From Marmoricola sp. Leaf446 (lineage in GTDB: Bacteria > Actinomycetota > Actinomycetes > Propionibacteriales > Nocardioidaceae), in NCBI RefSeq assembly GCF_001424755.1, contig NZ_LMRF01000002.1:275523-307847 (forward strand): a stretch of 32,325 nucleotides of DNA, read 5' to 3'. The notes beneath the pieces are model-generated. The model ran no database searches. It was not told the DNA's origin and was given only the letters and a program-made list of their open reading frames with translations. Both the position numbers and the translations under genes were made by a program. Each line of letters opens with the position of its first letter. The stretch's first letter is position 1. Of the stretch, positions 24,148 to 32,325 are shown in pieces.

Positions 24148-25050
24148 TCAGGCGGGCGGCACGACCATGGAGTACGCCGCCCGCTCCAGGTGCCACGACC
24201 GGCGCCGCTCGGGCCCGTTGATCTCGCCGTCGGCCGAGAGGTAGAAGTCCTCGCCGCTGATGGTCACCTGCGTGGCCCGGGCGGTGAGCACGTCGTCGCG
24301 CTCCTGGTGCTTGCCCAGCACCAGCTCGCCGACGTAGGCGAACCGCTCCAGCGGCCCGGTCGCCAGCGAGACCATCACGTCGAGCCGGCCGTCCTCGGGG
24401 TCGGCGTCGGGCGTCAGCTCGGTGCCGCCGCCGACGCTGGCGCCGTTGCCGATGGCGACCATGAGGGTCGGCCGGTCGACGTCGACGAGGATCTCGCCGT
24501 CGACCTCGATCCGCAGCCGGACGTACGGCGGCCGGAACGCCGCCAACGCCGCCCCGACCGGGTAGCCGAGGATGCCGATCCCGAACGGCCCCAGCCGCTT
24601 CTTCCACCGGGCACCGCGCCGGCTGGCCTGGGCGCTGGCGCCGGCGTGCACGTTGTTGACCACCACGCCGCCGAGCTCGTCGACGACGAGGTCCATCGGC
24701 CGGACCTCGCCGGTGAGCACCGTGCGCGCCGCCTCCTGGGGGTCCAGGGGGATGCCGAGCGAGCGGGCGAAGTCGTTGCCGGTGCCGAGCGGCAGCAGGC
24801 CGATCGTCCGCTTGCCGAGCTCGTGGCGCTTGTAGAGCGCCTTCACGACCGCGTGCAGGCTGCCGTCGCCGCCGGCCACCACCAGGCGGCGGCACCCCGC
24901 GCGGTGCAGCACCCCGTCGAGCTCGCCGGGGTTGGACGTGCGGGCGACCTCGACGTCGGCCTCGGCCCGCAGGACCTCGAGGGCCGCCTGCAGGGCGTCG
25001 CGCTCGCCACCGCCGGCCTCGGCGTTGGCGATCACGAGAAGGGGGTCCAC
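24148..25050 (-). CDS. Diacylglycerol kinase / lipid kinase family protein
   Basis: Soluble lipid kinase of the DagK/YegS family that phosphorylates diacylglycerol or a related lipid with ATP, feeding phosphatidate back to phospholipid synthesis. The 300 residues contain the nucleotide-binding VVAGGDGSLHAVV (about 57-69, GGDGS at 60-64), the GTGNDFARSLGIP motif (89-101), the mid-domain VVVNNVHAG and MVAIGNGASVGGG, and the C-terminal GEDFYLSADGEI. Those are the DAGK catalytic-domain signatures; no membrane segment is present. The GTG start is supported by TAGGGT 6 nt upstream, suggesting a leaderless transcript. It is convergent with the DUF3151 gene (stops 6 nt apart) and divergent from purA. 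Confidence 0.92.
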   Translation of the reverse strand: MDPLLVIANAEAGGGERDALQAALEVLRAEADVEVARTSNPGELDGVLHRAGCRRLVVAGGDGSLHAVVKALYKRHELGKRTIGLLPLGTGNDFARSLGIPLDPQEAARTVLTGEVRPMDLVVDELGGVVVNNVHAGASAQASRRGARWKKRLGPFGIGILGYPVGAALAAFRPPYVRLRIEVDGEILVDVDRPTLMVAIGNGASVGGGTELTPDADPEDGRLDVMVSLATGPLERFAYVGELVLGKHQERDDVLTARATQVTISGEDFYLSADGEINGPERRRSWHLERAAYSMVVPPA

Positions 25051-25056
25051 GACCGA

Positions 25057-25062
25057 ACCCTA
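25057..25062 (-). promoter_or_regulatory. -10 box TAGGGT, leaderless promoter of the lipid kinase gene
   Basis: On the minus strand TAGGGT is followed by 6 nt and then the GTG at 25050. No ribosome-binding site exists between them. Confidence 0.55.
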
Positions 25063-25077
25063 GCCGTTGCCCGGTGG

Positions 25078-25083
25078 TAGCGT
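25078..25083 (+). promoter_or_regulatory. -10 box TAGCGT of purA
   Basis: TAGCGT lies 93 nt before the purA ATG and implies a leader of about 85-90 nt that begins just before the 10-bp hairpin at 25094. A -35 is not obvious. Confidence 0.45.
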
Positions 25084-25093
25084 GGCGCGCGCA

Positions 25094-25116
25094 GTGAGCC
25101 CGGTCGTGGACCGGGC
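25094..25116 (+). promoter_or_regulatory. Perfect 10-bp hairpin at the 5' end of the purA leader
   Basis: GAGCCCGGTC (25094-25103), loop GTG, GACCGGGCTC (25107-25116). Given the -10 box at 25078 it would sit at the extreme 5' end of the mRNA. It may protect the transcript or be an operator; it does not match a known purine riboswitch. Confidence 0.55.
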
Positions 25117-25161
25117 TCGATGCGTGCCAGGGCCCTCCCGGGGCCGGTCGACACCCGCTGA

Positions 25162-26460
<1,299 letters not shown>

Positions 26461-26531
26461 GCCGCGGGTCCGCTGACTAGTCCACCGACCACCCACCGGG
26501 CGGTGCGGGGGACAACCGCGCCCGTCGCGCC

Positions 26532-26537
26532 TAGGTT
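26532..26537 (+). promoter_or_regulatory. -10 box TAGGTT of the GH43 gene
   Basis: TAGGTT lies 26 nt before the GH43 ATG and gives a short leader with the AGGGAGG ribosome-binding site (26551-26557). The same hexamer precedes the M28 peptidase gene, also a secreted enzyme, in a similar GCGC context. Confidence 0.5.
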
Positions 26538-26563
26538 CTCTGCCGAGGGCAGGGAGGCGGACG

Positions 26564-28405
26564 ATGCGGTTCCGGGCCGGGGTGGGGTCCGCGCTGGGCG
26601 CGGCACTGGTGGCGTGCCTGCTGGCCGGTCTGCTGACGGTCGCCCCGGGGGTGCCCGCCCCCGCGCAGGCGGCCGGAGCGTCGTACACCAACCCGCTGCG
26701 GCCCACCGCCGGCACGCGGACGGTGACGAACTGCCCCGACCCCCACGTCTTCCGGGGCGCCGGCGGCCAGGCCCGGTCGTGGTTCATGGTCTGCACCTCC
26801 GACCCGATCGACGACCGCGACGCCGCCGCCACCCCGCGGGTCTCGCGGACGCTGCCGATGCTGCGCAGCGAGGACCTCGTGCACTGGAGGTACGTCGGTG
26901 CGGCCACCTCGGCGCGCCCGTCCTGGGCGGCACCCGGGGCGTCGCTGTGGGCCCCGGACGTCACCTGGTCGCCGACCCGCAGGCGCTACTACATGACCTT
27001 CGGCGTCACCGACGTCAAGGACCGGGTCAGCGGGCAGCCGGGCTGTGCCCGCGACCGGGCCATCGGGGTCGCGGTGGCCACCCGGCCGACCGGGCCCTGG
27101 ACGCCCAGCCCGACGCCGGTCGTCGCCCCGCGCCGGCTCGGCCCGGGCTGCGACTTCGCGGCGACGATCGACCCGCACCTGCTCGAGGCCGCGGGCACCA
27201 CCCCGCCGGTGCTCTACTTCGGCAGCTTCGCCGGGGGCGTCCTGGCCGCCCCGGCCGCGATGACCGCCACCGGCATGCGGCTCACCGCGCGGGCGCGAGC
27301 GGTGACGACGACGCGTCGCTTCGAGGCCCCCGACGTCGTGCGCCGCGACGGCTGGTACTACCTCACCGTCTCCACCGGCGACTGCTGCAACGGCGCCCTG
27401 TCCGGCTACGCGGTCGTCACCGCGCGCTCGCGCAGCCCCTACGGCCCGTTCCTGGACCGTGACGGCGTCTCGCTGCTGGACCGACGACCCGGGGGCACCC
27501 CCGTCCTGGCCTCCTCCGGCAACCGCTGGGTGGGCCCCGGCCACACCTCGACGTTCGTGGACCGCGGGGGGCAGTGGTGGACCGTCTACCACGCCGTGGA
27601 CGAGGCCCGTCCCTTCCTCAGCGGCGGGGCGATCACCCGGCGACCGCCGATGCTCGACCCCGTCGACTGGGTCGGCGGCTGGCCCGCGGTGCGTGCCGGG
27701 CGGGGAGCCTCGTCGACGCCCGTCCCGGTCCCGGCGGCGCAGGCGGGCCAGCGCTCGGCGTACCGACCCTCCCCGGTGCTCGCCGACCCGCCCCGGGTCC
27801 TCGACGCCGACCGCTCCGACGAGCTCGACGGCGACTCGTTGTCGGACCGGTGGACGTGGGTGCGCCCGCCCGCCCCCGAGGACGTGGTGGTGGCCGGTGG
27901 TGTGCTGCGGCTGCGCACCCACCTCGACAGCCTGTACGCCGGCCGCAACGACGCCCCGCTGCTGCTCCAGGACGCCCCCGAGGGCGACTACGTCGTCGAG
28001 ACCCGGGTCAGCCTGGAGCGGCCGGCCGGCGGTGCCCCGAGCGGCACCCAGGCGGGTCTCGTGGTCCACGCCGACGACGACCGCTACCTCAAGCTCGTCC
28101 ACGCCGTCGCGGGGGAGATCGAGCAGGTGGGCTTCGTGCGCGAGGCCAGCCCGACCCCCCGCCGGATCGGCATCACGACGGTGGGTCCGCCCGGCACGAC
28201 GACGTGGCTGCGTCTGGTGCACACCACCGTCGGGGCCGCGCAGCTCTACCGCGCCGACAGCAGCCGCGACGGGGTCACCTGGACCCGCGGTGCGACCTGG
28301 CGTGCCGACGACCTCGGCACGCCGCGCATCGGCCTGGTGGCCGGCGGGGGCGAGGGGTCGACGGCGACGTTCGACCACCTGCGGGTGTGGTCGCTGCGCC
28401 GGTAG
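26564..28405 (+). CDS. Secreted glycoside hydrolase family 43-like protein with C-terminal beta-sandwich
   Basis: Predicted extracellular glycosidase of 613 residues. A signal peptide covers about 1-37 (hydrophobic core LVACLLAGLLTV, cleavage near AQA-AG). A five-bladed GH43 domain spans about 41-365, starting NPLRPTAGTRTVTNCPDPHV. Likely catalytic residues are the general base D59 in CPDP, the pKa-modulating D203 in ATIDPHLLE and the general acid E254 in RFEAPDVV. The C-terminal 210 residues resemble the concanavalin-like sandwich of GH43 beta-xylosidases (LSDRWTWVRPP; DYVVETRVSLE; FDHLRVWSL). Arabinan- or xylan-derived substrates are typical, but specificity is not clear from sequence. It sits between purA and purD without metabolic link. 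Its TAG stop forms part of the purD -10 box. Confidence 0.85.
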   Translation: MRFRAGVGSALGAALVACLLAGLLTVAPGVPAPAQAAGASYTNPLRPTAGTRTVTNCPDPHVFRGAGGQARSWFMVCTSDPIDDRDAAATPRVSRTLPMLRSEDLVHWRYVGAATSARPSWAAPGASLWAPDVTWSPTRRRYYMTFGVTDVKDRVSGQPGCARDRAIGVAVATRPTGPWTPSPTPVVAPRRLGPGCDFAATIDPHLLEAAGTTPPVLYFGSFAGGVLAAPAAMTATGMRLTARARAVTTTRRFEAPDVVRRDGWYYLTVSTGDCCNGALSGYAVVTARSRSPYGPFLDRDGVSLLDRRPGGTPVLASSGNRWVGPGHTSTFVDRGGQWWTVYHAVDEARPFLSGGAITRRPPMLDPVDWVGGWPAVRAGRGASSTPVPVPAAQAGQRSAYRPSPVLADPPRVLDADRSDELDGDSLSDRWTWVRPPAPEDVVVAGGVLRLRTHLDSLYAGRNDAPLLLQDAPEGDYVVETRVSLERPAGGAPSGTQAGLVVHADDDRYLKLVHAVAGEIEQVGFVREASPTPRRIGITTVGPPGTTTWLRLVHTTVGAAQLYRADSSRDGVTWTRGATWRADDLGTPRIGLVAGGGEGSTATFDHLRVWSLRR

Positions 28406-28408
28406 GGT
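28403..28408 (+). promoter_or_regulatory. -10 box TAGGGT of purD, overlapping the GH43 stop codon
   Basis: TAGGGT includes the TAG stop of the GH43 gene (28403-28405) and ends 8 nt before the purD GTG. There is no Shine-Dalgarno, so a leaderless purD transcript is predicted. Confidence 0.6.
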
Positions 28409-28416
28409 GCTCCCAC

Positions 28417-29664
28417 GTGAAGACCCTCGTCATCGGCACCGGCGGACGTGAGCACGCGCTGGCCCTCGCGCTGTCGCGGGACCCCGGGGAGGTCGAGGTG
28501 CACGCCGCACCCGGCAACCCCGGCATCGCGGAGGTCGCGACGCTCCACGACGTCGATCCCCTGGACGGCACGGCCGTCGCCGACCTGGCCGCACGGCTGG
28601 GCGTCGACCTCGTCGTGGTCGGTCCCGAGGCGCCCCTGGTCGCCGGCGTCGCCGACGTCGTCCGCGAGCGCGGGATCGCGGTCTTCGGACCCTCCCGCGA
28701 GGCCGCCCGGATCGAGGGCTCGAAGGCGTTCGCCAAGGAGGTGATGGCCGCCGCCGACGTGCCGACCGCCCTGGCCCGGGTGTGCACCACCCCCGAGCAG
28801 GTCGCCGACGCGCTCGACGCCTTCGGGGCGCCCTACGTCGTCAAGGACGACGGCCTCGCCGCAGGCAAGGGCGTCGTGGTGACCGACGACCGCCAGGCCG
28901 CCCTCGACCACGCCGCGGGATGCGCGCAGGTGCTGGTCGAGGAGTTCCTCGACGGGCCCGAGGTCTCACTGTTCGCCCTCACCGACGGCACCACCGTCTA
29001 CCCGCTCCAGCCGGCCCAGGACTTCAAGCGCCTCGGCGACGGCGACGCCGGTCCCAACACCGGCGGCATGGGCGCCTACACCCCGCTGCCGTGGGCCCCC
29101 GACGACCTCGTCGAGGAGGTCCTGGCGCGGGTGCTGCAGCCCACGGTCGACCACCTCGCCGCGAGCGGCACGCCCTTCTCCGGCCTGCTGTACGCCGGTC
29201 TCGCGCTCACCTCCCGCGGCGTGCGCGTGGTGGAGTTCAACGCCCGCTTCGGCGACCCCGAGACCCAGGCGCTGCTGCGGCTGCTCGACTCCCCGCTCGG
29301 CCCCCTGCTCCGTGCGGCCGCCGAGGGCACCCTCGGCGACGTCGACCCGCCGCGCTGGCGGCCGGGCGCGGCCGTCGCCGTGGTGATGGCCAGCCGCGGC
29401 TACCCCGCCTCGTCGCACCGGGGAGACGTGATCACGGGAGCGGACGCGCTCGACGCCCGGGAGGACGTCGACGTGGTCCACGCCGGGACCGCCCTCGATG
29501 ACGACGGTCGACTGGTCACCGACGGTGGCCGCGTGCTCGCGGTGACGGCGGTCGGCGAGGACCTCGAGCAGGCGCGGGCACGGGCCTACGCAGGCGTGTC
29601 GTCCATCGACTTCCCCGGAGCCCAGTGGCGCACCGACATCGCTCGCGCCGCCGCCGAGGGCTGA
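28417..29664 (+). CDS. purD: Phosphoribosylamine-glycine ligase (GAR synthetase)
   Basis: ATP-grasp enzyme that joins phosphoribosylamine and glycine, the second step of purine synthesis. The 415 residues begin MKTLVIGTGGREHALALALS, the family's N-terminal nucleotide-like fold with GGREHAL, followed by APGNPGIA, VVVGPEAPLVAGVAD, the ATP-grasp core PYVVKDDGLAAGKGVVV, VEEFLDGPEVSLF, NTGGMGAYTP and the metal/ATP site VVEFNARFGDPETQ. The GTG start lies 11 nt after the GH43 stop; it has no ribosome-binding site but a TAGGGT box 8 nt upstream. A long hairpin follows its stop. Confidence 0.98.
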   Translation: MKTLVIGTGGREHALALALSRDPGEVEVHAAPGNPGIAEVATLHDVDPLDGTAVADLAARLGVDLVVVGPEAPLVAGVADVVRERGIAVFGPSREAARIEGSKAFAKEVMAAADVPTALARVCTTPEQVADALDAFGAPYVVKDDGLAAGKGVVVTDDRQAALDHAAGCAQVLVEEFLDGPEVSLFALTDGTTVYPLQPAQDFKRLGDGDAGPNTGGMGAYTPLPWAPDDLVEEVLARVLQPTVDHLAASGTPFSGLLYAGLALTSRGVRVVEFNARFGDPETQALLRLLDSPLGPLLRAAAEGTLGDVDPPRWRPGAAVAVVMASRGYPASSHRGDVITGADALDAREDVDVVHAGTALDDDGRLVTDGGRVLAVTAVGEDLEQARARAYAGVSSIDFPGAQWRTDIARAAAEG

Positions 29665-29688
29665 GCGGGGCGACCGCCTTCCCGAGGG

Positions 29689-29724
29689 CTCGGGAGACCG
29701 TGGCACCTGCCACCATCTCCCGAG
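29689..29724. terminator. Long imperfect palindrome after purD (terminator or palindromic repeat)
   Basis: Two 17-nt arms (29689-29705 and 29708-29724) pair at 15 positions with a 2-nt centre: CTCGGGAGA/TCTCCCGAG outside and GTGGCA/TGCCAC inside, interrupted by one 2-base mismatch. Pairing including wobbles can extend about 5 bp further out (29684-29688 with 29725-29729). It starts 24 nt after the purD stop. It can terminate transcription from either side; its unusual length and symmetry also fit a dispersed palindromic element. Confidence 0.65.
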
Positions 29725-29793
29725 TCCTTCGGAGGCTCCTCAGGGTCGACGGGTGGCCGAGACCGGTCGGACCGGACTGTCGGTGGCGCGGCC

Positions 29794-29799
29794 TAGCTT
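29794..29799 (+). promoter_or_regulatory. -10 box TAGCTT, leaderless promoter of the unrecognised gene
   Basis: TAGCTT is followed by 7 nt and then ATG 29807. The upstream in-frame start at 29753 would include this box, so the box helps choose the start. Confidence 0.5.
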
Positions 29800-29806
29800 C
29801 CGGTGC

Positions 29807-30388
29807 ATGCCGCCGCCGACGCTCGTCTCGACCCGCGAGGCGCTCGCGGTCCTCAGGTCGGCCGGCGTGGGGGCTCGGGCCGCCGACCGGGTGCTCGCGG
29901 GAGGTCTGGCGGGAGCAGGCGTGCGCACGAGGTCGGTGCTGCTCCACGACCTGGGCCGGGTGCGACAGCTCGCCGAGCGGCCCGTCCTGGCCGGCCGCAC
30001 CATCACCGAGCACTGCCCGCAGGGACTCTTCGTCGCCCGACGCGACCTGCCGCCCGAGCTGTCGCGAGCCGACCAGGAGCGGTGGTTCGCCGGCGGCTGG
30101 GGCGAGATCTCGGGATGGGTGAGGCTGCGTCTCCAGCTGGAGATCGAGCGCTGCGGGCCGCGGCCCTTCGCCGCGTGCACCGGCGGCTTCGTCACCTTCG
30201 GGGCCGAGATCACGCGGGTGAGAGTCGGTGACGGGCCGGTCGCCGCGTTCGACCTGGCGGCACCCGGGTCCTGGTTCGAGGTCTTCGACGGAGCGCGGTT
30301 GCGCACGGGGCCCGGACGACCCTGGGTCATCCACCCACCGACGCAGGTCGCGGCGGCGGCACCCGCGCGTGTGAGGATTGGGGGGTGA
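29807..30388 (+). CDS. Unrecognised protein between purD and purB, helix-turn-helix-like N terminus
   Basis: Protein of 193 residues (MPPPTLVSTREALAVLRSAG at the start). No family was recognised. Residues 6-60 look like a small DNA-binding fold: STREALAVLRSAGV, ADRVLAGGLAG, then VLLHDLGRVRQLAERPVL, the pattern seen in excisionase- or MerR-like helix-turn-helix domains. The rest (about 65-193) is a compact mixed domain with FVARRDLPPE, RWFAGGWGEISGWVRL, CGPRPFAACTGGFVTFG and PGSWFEVFDG; no catalytic motif stands out. ATG 29807 is chosen over 29753 because of the TAGCTT box. Its TGA overlaps the purB GTG by 4 nt, so purB translation may depend on it. It lies directly after a long palindrome, which could be its target. 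Confidence 0.7.
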   Translation: MPPPTLVSTREALAVLRSAGVGARAADRVLAGGLAGAGVRTRSVLLHDLGRVRQLAERPVLAGRTITEHCPQGLFVARRDLPPELSRADQERWFAGGWGEISGWVRLRLQLEIERCGPRPFAACTGGFVTFGAEITRVRVGDGPVAAFDLAAPGSWFEVFDGARLRTGPGRPWVIHPPTQVAAAAPARVRIGG

Positions 30389-31812
30389 GTCGCCCCGCCG
30401 TCCCCAACGTCCTGGCCACCCGCTACGCCGGGGCCGATCTCGCCGAGATCTGGTCGCCCGAGCACAAGGTGGTCCTCGAGCGACAGCTGTGGATCGCGGT
30501 GCTCCGCGCCCAGAAGGACCTCGGGGTCGAGGTGCCCGACGGCGTGGTCGAGGACTACGAGGCGGTTGTCGACCAGGTCGACCTCGCCAGCATCGCCGCG
30601 CGCGAGCGGGTCACGCGTCACGACGTCAAGGCGCGCATCGAGGAGTTCTGCGCGCTGGCCGGCCACGAGCACGTCCACAAGGGCATGACCTCGCGCGACC
30701 TGACCGAGAACGTCGAGCAGCTCCAGGTCCGCTCCAGCCTGCTGCTGGTGCGGCGTCGTGTCGTGGCCACCCTCGCGCGGCTCGGCCGTCTGGCCTCGGA
30801 GCACGCCACCCTCGTCGTGGCGGGGCGCTCGCACAACGTCGCCGCCCAGGCCACCACGCTGGGCAAGCGGTTCGCCACCGTCGCCGACGAGCTGCTCGTC
30901 GCCCTCGAGCGGCTCGACGACCTCCTCGGCCGCTACCCGCTGCGCGGGATCAAGGGCCCGATGGGCACCTCGCAGGACATGCTCGACCTGCTCGACGGGT
31001 CCACCGCCGACCTGGCCGACCTCGAGCGGCGGGTGGCCACCCACCTCGGCTTCGAGCGCACCCTGACCAGCGTCGGCCAGGTCTACCCCCGCTCGCTCGA
31101 CCTCGACGTCGTCAGCGCCCTGACCCAGCTGGTCTCCGGTCCCTCCAACCTCGCCACCACGATCCGGCTCATGGCCGGTCTCGAGCTGGTCACCGAGGGC
31201 TTCAAGGAGGGGCAGGTCGGCTCCTCGGCGATGCCGCACAAGATGAACAGCCGTTCCTGCGAGCGCGTCAACGGCCTCGCCGTCGTGCTCCGCGGCCACC
31301 TGTCGATGATCGGTGAGCTCGCGGGGGACCAGTGGAACGAGGGCGACGTCTCCGACTCCGTCGTACGACGGGTGGCGCTGCCCGACGCGTTCTTCGCCAC
31401 CGACGGCCTGTTCCAGACCTTCCTCACCGTGCTCGACGAGTTCGGCGTCTTCCCCGCCGTCGTGCAGCGCGAGCTCGACCGCTACCTGCCCTTCCTCACC
31501 ACCACCAAGGTGCTGATGGCCGCGGTCCGCGCCGGGGTGGGCCGCGAGGAGGCCCACGAGGCGATCAAGGAGCACGCCGTGGCGGTCGCGCTCGAGATGC
31601 GCCAGGGACTGGCGGCCAACGACCTCTTCGAGCGGCTGGGCGACGACCCCCGGCTCGGGCTCGACCACGCGCGCATCGCGGGTCTGGTGGCCGACCCGGT
31701 GGAGTTCACCGGCGCCGCGCGCGACCAGGTCGCCGAGGTGGTGCGCCGCGTCGAGGCCGTCGTGGCCACCGACCCCGACGCCGCGTCGTACGTCCCGGGC
31801 GCGATCCTCTGA
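30385..31812 (+). CDS. purB: Adenylosuccinate lyase
   Basis: Fumarase/aspartase-superfamily lyase that acts twice in purine synthesis: it releases fumarate from SAICAR and from adenylosuccinate, the product of PurA. The 475 residues show the superfamily signature GSSAMPHKMNSR with the catalytic serine loop, the substrate-binding EHVHKGMTSRDLTEN, GRSHNVAAQATTLGKR and KGPMGTSQDML, and a helical C-terminal domain. The GTG start overlaps the preceding gene's stop (GTGA). GAGG at 30373-30376 may serve as ribosome-binding site. The purB gene here is of the longer type with a GVEVPDGVVEDYE N-terminal region common in Nocardioides-like organisms. Confidence 0.97.
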   Translation: MSRPAVPNVLATRYAGADLAEIWSPEHKVVLERQLWIAVLRAQKDLGVEVPDGVVEDYEAVVDQVDLASIAARERVTRHDVKARIEEFCALAGHEHVHKGMTSRDLTENVEQLQVRSSLLLVRRRVVATLARLGRLASEHATLVVAGRSHNVAAQATTLGKRFATVADELLVALERLDDLLGRYPLRGIKGPMGTSQDMLDLLDGSTADLADLERRVATHLGFERTLTSVGQVYPRSLDLDVVSALTQLVSGPSNLATTIRLMAGLELVTEGFKEGQVGSSAMPHKMNSRSCERVNGLAVVLRGHLSMIGELAGDQWNEGDVSDSVVRRVALPDAFFATDGLFQTFLTVLDEFGVFPAVVQRELDRYLPFLTTTKVLMAAVRAGVGREEAHEAIKEHAVAVALEMRQGLAANDLFERLGDDPRLGLDHARIAGLVADPVEFTGAARDQVAEVVRRVEAVVATDPDAASYVPGAIL

Positions 31813-31839
31813 GGGCGTCTCCGTCCGGCTCCCGGCCAA

Positions 31840-31857
31840 GGTCACGATGGGGTCACG
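31840..31857 (+). promoter_or_regulatory. GGTCACG direct repeat upstream of the M28 peptidase gene
   Basis: GGTCACG at 31840-31846 and 31851-31857, 11 bp apart, located 41 bp before a TAGGTT box. One-turn direct repeats suit OmpR-type regulators. GTCAC-like half-sites are reported for MtrA-type regulators, but I cannot assign the regulator. Confidence 0.4.
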
Positions 31858-31897
31858 TCGCACCGTGCGGGTCTGGTGGTCCGCGCGACGACGCGCA

Positions 31898-31903
31898 TAG
31901 GTT
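31898..31903 (+). promoter_or_regulatory. -10 box TAGGTT of the M28 peptidase gene
   Basis: TAGGTT lies 59 nt before the ATG, giving a leader of roughly 50 nt with GAGGAG (31953-31958). The surrounding GCGC-TAGGTT resembles the GH43 promoter. Confidence 0.5.
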
Positions 31904-31962
31904 CACCGGGTTCTGTCCCGACGGGTGAGATCCACCCGACGAGGTGCATCTCGAGGAGAACC

Positions 31963-32325
31963 ATGAGGAAGTCCCGTACCGCGCGCGGCCTGGCCGCGGC
32001 GACCGCCGCCGTCACCACCGCGGCGCTCATCGCCACCAGCACCGCCGGTGTCGCCGAGGCCAAGCCCCAGCCGAAGACCAGCGCCAGCCAGGCCTCGAAG
32101 AAGTTCGAGAAGGCCGTCACCGTCAAGGGCGTGCAGCAGCACCTCCAGGCGCTCCAGAAGATCGCCGACGACAACGACGGCACCCGCGCCAGCGGCACCC
32201 CCGGCTACCAGGCCTCCCGCGACTACGTCGTGAAGAAGCTGCGTGCGGCGGGCTACAAGCCGACCGTCCAGCCCTTCGACTTCGCCTTCTTCCAGGAGAA
32301 CTCCCCGGGCGAGCTGTCGCGCACC
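31963..32325 (+). CDS. Secreted M28 family (Zn) aminopeptidase, N-terminal part (cut by window edge)
   Basis: The first 121 residues of a protein that continues beyond the window. A signal peptide is clear: basic RKSRTARG, a hydrophobic alanine-rich core and a VAEA-KP cleavage site near residue 33. The following region, VKGVQQHLQALQKIADDN, GTRASGTPGYQASRDYV and KLRAAGYKPTVQPFDF, is the conserved N-terminal segment of secreted M28 aminopeptidases (Streptomyces griseus aminopeptidase type), where the phrase G-R-x-x-GTPG-x-x-S precedes the metal-binding catalytic domain. The zinc ligands lie outside the window and could not be checked. The ATG follows GAGGAG with a 4-nt spacer, and a direct-repeat operator candidate and -10 box lie upstream. 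Confidence 0.85.
   Translation, partial: MRKSRTARGLAAATAAVTTAALIATSTAGVAEAKPQPKTSASQASKKFEKAVTVKGVQQHLQALQKIADDNDGTRASGTPGYQASRDYVVKKLRAAGYKPTVQPFDFAFFQENSPGELSRT

Overview
The window is very GC-rich, densely packed and uses many GTG starts. It carries two HspR/HAIR-type heat-shock operators, a class E sortase, DUF3151, a hspR gene at the end of a dnaK operon, and a fba/pyrE/pur gene order typical of actinobacterial chromosomes. The protein style and gene order suggest a Nocardioides-like member of the Propionibacteriales; that genus-level guess is inference, not a measured match.

Layout. Bases 1-886 (minus) hold the N-terminal part of glucose-6-phosphate dehydrogenase, cut by the window edge. 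Bases 1030-10395 form a heat-shock block: dnaK-grpE-dnaJ-hspR, then a DUF445 membrane protein and an Abi-alpha/DUF4393 protein whose genes overlap, then clpB. A HAIR operator precedes dnaK and another precedes clpB, and each transcript has a strong hairpin between operator and ribosome-binding site. Bases 10472-11651 (minus) hold a YidC-family insertase and a small membrane protein. Bases 11755-13056 encode an internally duplicated membrane protein whose stop codon lies in a 9-bp minisatellite. A PLP aminotransferase (minus) is divergent from a class E sortase. Then follow pyrE, a DedA protein, a SpoU/TrmH methyltransferase and an MpaB/DUF2236-like protein, tightly packed, then a small membrane protein (minus) and fba.

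Bases 19552-20851 are the most unusual part. Two 68-bp inverted repeats (60 of 68 positions identical) bracket a single gene that joins an AbiEi-like winged-helix domain to a PD-(D/E)XK (DUF559/Vsr-like) nuclease domain, with no transposase. I read it as a candidate non-canonical mobile or selfish cassette. Directly after it comes an OmpR-type two-component system and a secreted two-repeat PepSY-like protein. TTCAG repeats with 10-11 bp spacing lie upstream of both ends of this set, suggesting a self-contained regulon.

From 23725 the conserved chromosome resumes: DUF3151, a lipid kinase (minus), purA, a secreted GH43 glycosidase, purD, an unrecognised 193-aa protein, purB, and the start of a secreted M28 peptidase that runs off the window. 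purA, purD and purB supply IMP/AMP synthesis steps but are spaced by unrelated genes.

A recurring pattern is a TANNNT box 6-8 nt before the start codon of seven genes, several overlapping the upstream stop codon. This predicts widespread leaderless transcription and helped choose several starts. No tRNA, rRNA, CRISPR array or prophage was seen. No stretch above 300 bases lacks a gene; the longest gap, 887-1142, holds the dnaK operator and leader.
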